This document shows positions 62,307 through 64,000 of a DNA stretch of 64,000 bases, piece by piece. The DNA lies in the NCBI RefSeq assembly GCF_004166885.1, contig NZ_RCYU01000002.1, positions 186,001 to 250,000 on the forward strand. The letters run 5' to 3'. The notes under the pieces are model-generated. The model was not told the origin of the DNA and did no database searches. It saw only the letters and a program-made list of their open reading frames with translations. A program made the position numbers and the translations under genes. The number at the start of each line of letters is the position of its first letter. Positions within the stretch are counted from its first letter, which is position 1. Source of the stretch: Streptococcus sp. bf_0095 (lineage in GTDB: Bacteria > Bacillota > Bacilli > Lactobacillales > Streptococcaceae).

Positions 62307-62915
62307 ATGGAAAACCTAGTAGTTTCAGTCTTTAACACTGAAAGCGAAGCTTATCAGTCCTTTGCGGATTTGAAGGCTTTCCGCCAAACTCAGACGACCA
62401 AGGTTGCTCAAATCGCCTTGGTCAAAAATGAAAACGGTCACATCGTTGAAAAAGAACGCTATGACTTTGAAGATTCAACGACGGATGCAACCCTAGAAGG
62501 TGGCTTGCTCGGTGCAGTTATCGGGCTTTTGGGTGGTCCTATCGGCGTCTTGTTTGGTTATGGTATTGGCAGCCTCTATGGTTTGGCTGCTGGTGATACC
62601 GTTGATACGGCAGAAGCTGGCTTGATTGACGTTGTGTCTCAAAAATTGATCGACGGCGAAACAGCCGTTGTCGCCTTGGTGCAAGAAAACAACGAAGCAG
62701 TCATCGATGCTTACTTCACCAAGTACGACACCCAAATCGTGCGTTGGGATGTAGCAACCGTCGTAGCCGAAATCGAAGCAGCTCTGCAAGTCCAAGAAGA
62801 CCTCTACAACCAAGCGCGTGCGCAAATGAAGGCTGAACGTAAAGCAGAGCGCAAGGCCAAAATTGAAGAGTTCAAGGCAAACATCAAATCAAAATTTGAT
62901 AAATTGAAAGCCTAA
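62307..62915 (+). CDS. DUF1269-like stress-associated protein
   Basis: A 202-residue protein, MENLVVSVFNTESEAYQSFADLKAFRQ, with a central glycine-rich hydrophobic hairpin LLGAVIGLLGGPIGVLFGYGIGSLYGLAAG (about residues 70-99) and a charged helical tail rich in Lys/Ala/Glu. The ferredoxin-like flanks and glycine zipper fit DUF1269-type proteins that may associate with membranes. AAGAGG before ATG 62307 fixes the start. Function is unknown. It is intact in an otherwise decayed block. Confidence 0.78.
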   Translation: MENLVVSVFNTESEAYQSFADLKAFRQTQTTKVAQIALVKNENGHIVEKERYDFEDSTTDATLEGGLLGAVIGLLGGPIGVLFGYGIGSLYGLAAGDTVDTAEAGLIDVVSQKLIDGETAVVALVQENNEAVIDAYFTKYDTQIVRWDVATVVAEIEAALQVQEDLYNQARAQMKAERKAERKAKIEEFKANIKSKFDKLKA

Positions 62916-62922
62916 CGTCTAA

Positions 62923-62954
62923 GCGTCTCATAAATTTAAATGTGACTGAGACGC
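62923..62954 (+). other. Hairpin after the DUF1269-like gene
   Basis: GCGTCTCA (62923-62930) and TGAGACGC (62947-62954). It is probably a terminator stem, though no T-run follows. Nothing else is recognised in 62955-63159. Confidence 0.55.
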
Positions 62955-63159
62955 CATTTAAAATTTATGTGCGTCGGATTCTCACAGTTAAATAATTGCG
63001 TTGACAAAGCCGTTACAGCCGTTCTTCCATTCTTTGAAAAGAATGTTTAATAGACAAGAAATCTGGACTAGTATTGGTCTGGATTTTTTTGTGAATATAG
63101 AGGTCATAGCTTTTTGACTATGCTTCGTTATAATTAGAAAAATTTTAAGTTTTATCAAG

Positions 63160-63381
63160 ATGAAATCAGTCAGACGAAGACATCCCGAATTAGCACCAGC
63201 ATCACCACACAAACTAAGACATACTGGTGCTACTCTTGCTAAACAAGCAGGTGTTTCTCTTGAAGCCATCTCAGAAGCTCTTACTCATAGTGATAAAGAG
63301 ATTACAAAAACTTACGTTAATATCAAAGATAAAGTCAATCGGACTGTAGGTGATATTGCTTTTCGTAGTTTAAAAAATTGA
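63160..63381 (+). pseudogene. Tyrosine recombinase (integrase) C-terminal fragment
   Basis: 73 residues from the end of a phage/ICE-type integrase: SPHKLRHTGATLAKQAG carries the HxLRHT motif (His, Arg), and ITKTYVNIKDKV the catalytic Tyr. The N-terminal arm-binding and core domains are missing, so it is inactive. It points toward and ends 109 bp from the 3' end of rpsI, the usual place for an integrase next to its attachment site. Confidence 0.85.
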
Positions 63382-63417
63382 TGGGGTGAATATGGGGTGA
63401 ATTTTGGGGTGAACTTT
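63379..63417 (+). repeat. Three short direct repeats beside the integrase stop
   Basis: TGGGGTGAA occurs at 63381-63389, 63391-63399 and 63402-63410 (the last within TTTGGGGTGAAC), spaced 10-11 bp. Position and spacing fit arm-type integrase binding sites near attR. Confidence 0.6.
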
Positions 63418-63435
63418 AGTTTTTTGAACAAAAAA

Positions 63436-63465
63436 AGACATCCAAGAAATAATTCTTGAATGTCT
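63436..63465 (-). terminator. Terminator of rplM-rpsI
   Basis: AGACATCCAAGAA pairs with TTCTTGAATGTCT with one mismatch; on the minus strand a TTTTTT run follows. It may serve the integrase side as well. Confidence 0.85.
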
Positions 63466-63490
63466 GTAAACGTTGATATAATCGTGTTGA

Positions 63491-63883
63491 TTAACGTTTT
63501 GAGAATTGTGATGCTTTACGAGCTTTCTTAAGACCTGGTTTCTTACGCTCAACTTTACGTGAGTCACGTGTAAGAAGTCCTGCGCGTTTCAATGAATCGC
63601 GGAAGTCTGGGTCTACTTGAAGAAGGGCACGAGCGATACCGTGACGGATAGCTCCTGCTTGACCAGCGTATCCACCACCTACAACGTTAACGAAAACGTC
63701 GTATGAACCTACAGTTGAAGTAACTGCGAATGGTTGGTTGATTACAAGACGAAGGTCAGCGTGTGGGATATACTCTTCAACATCTTTTTTGTTAACAGTG
63801 ATTTTACCAGTTCCTGGAACAAGGCGAACGCGTGCAACAGCGTTTTTACGACGTCCAGTACCTGCATATTGTGCTTGTGACAT
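63491..63883 (-). CDS. rpsI: 30S ribosomal protein S9
   Basis: Ribosomal protein S9/uS9, 130 residues, from [24 protein letters not shown] to [12 protein letters not shown]; the C-terminal basic tail reaches the P-site tRNA. It follows rplM by 18 bp in the standard rplM-rpsI operon. The gene is intact at its 3' end despite being the apparent integration target, because the insertions restored the coding end. Fragments of its 3' end recur at 56439 and 61451. Confidence 0.98.
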   Translation of the reverse strand: MSQAQYAGTGRRKNAVARVRLVPGTGKITVNKKDVEEYIPHADLRLVINQPFAVTSTVGSYDVFVNVVGGGYAGQAGAIRHGIARALLQVDPDFRDSLKRAGLLTRDSRKVERKKPGLKKARKASQFSKR

Positions 63884-63901
63884 ACTTTATTGTTCCTTTC
63901 C

Positions 63902-64000
63902 TTAGATAAGTCCTGAAATATCAAGAACTTCTGGTTGTTGTGCAGCGTGAGTGTGCTCAGCTCCAACGAATACTTTCAATTTCATACCTTGAGCGCGGCC
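63902..64000 (-). CDS. rplM: 50S ribosomal protein L13, 5' part outside window
   Basis: The last 32 codons of L13 are visible: [16 protein letters not shown] then [16 protein letters not shown] and stop. This is the conserved end of streptococcal L13. The gene continues beyond the right edge and is cotranscribed with rpsI. Confidence 0.95.
   Translation of the reverse strand, partial: GRAQGMKLKVFVGAEHTHAAQQPEVLDISGLI

Noticed and set aside
63379..63417. Short regular repeats as a CRISPR array
   Set aside because: Units are 9 bp with 1-2 bp spacing, no spacers and no cas genes.

Overview
This window is chromosomal DNA from a low-GC Gram-positive bacterium, most likely an oral viridans Streptococcus of the mitis/sanguinis type. 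The markers are an SpxB pyruvate oxidase, a DexB-type dextran glucosidase, an hrcA-grpE-dnaK-dnaJ heat-shock cluster with CIRCE operators, a class 1A dihydroorotate dehydrogenase, and the rplM-rpsI pair. The species cannot be fixed from this sequence alone.

Layout. 1-11.2 kb: histidine utilisation locus. hutI (cut by the left edge) diverges from hutU-ftcD-fchA-fhs-hutD-permease, followed by hutH and hutG. It encodes histidine breakdown to glutamate, with the formimino carbon going to tetrahydrofolate (FtcD, FchA, Fhs) or released as formamide (HutG). A very large SARP/BTAD-type ATPase regulator (11.3-14.2 kb) follows. 14.3-17.5 kb: metE-metF, preceded by a MET-box-like operator. 18-35 kb: dexB, an acyltransferase, a pabB-pabC fusion with a small hydrolase, an ABC transporter converging on a two-component system, a GH1 phospho-beta-glucosidase, a VOC protein, spxB with a cre site, a HAD/SGNH pair and an AraC regulator. 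34.7-56 kb: a membrane-linked MutS-like ATPase, CapA, MsrAB, PyrD, GdhA, the heat-shock operon, a peptidoglycan carboxypeptidase with two tandem phosphatase paralogues, DUF711/ACT, VanZ-RDD, rhomboid, CPBP protease and CsbD.

56.2-63.5 kb is an accessory region built on the 3' end of rpsI. Two copies of the last 16 codons plus stop of rpsI (56439-56489 and 61451-61501) lie downstream of the intact gene, and a tyrosine-recombinase fragment converges on it. This looks like two elements accreted in tandem at an rpsI attachment site and then decayed. Cargo is cadD-cadX, a metal P-type ATPase with a small partner, a truncated IS256-type transposase, a broken lipid kinase, a regulator fragment and a DUF1269-like protein.

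The most striking unexplained signal is a modular, highly structured repeat present three times in the same orientation (17865-18172, 23570-23711, 29013-29290). Its paired arms differ between copies by compensatory changes, and each copy is followed by a terminator-like hairpin, so it is a candidate small structured RNA family. A second repeat family (39880-40054 and 52525-52704) looks like a long palindromic terminator element. The csbD leader also carries two interleaved helices next to its ribosome binding site.
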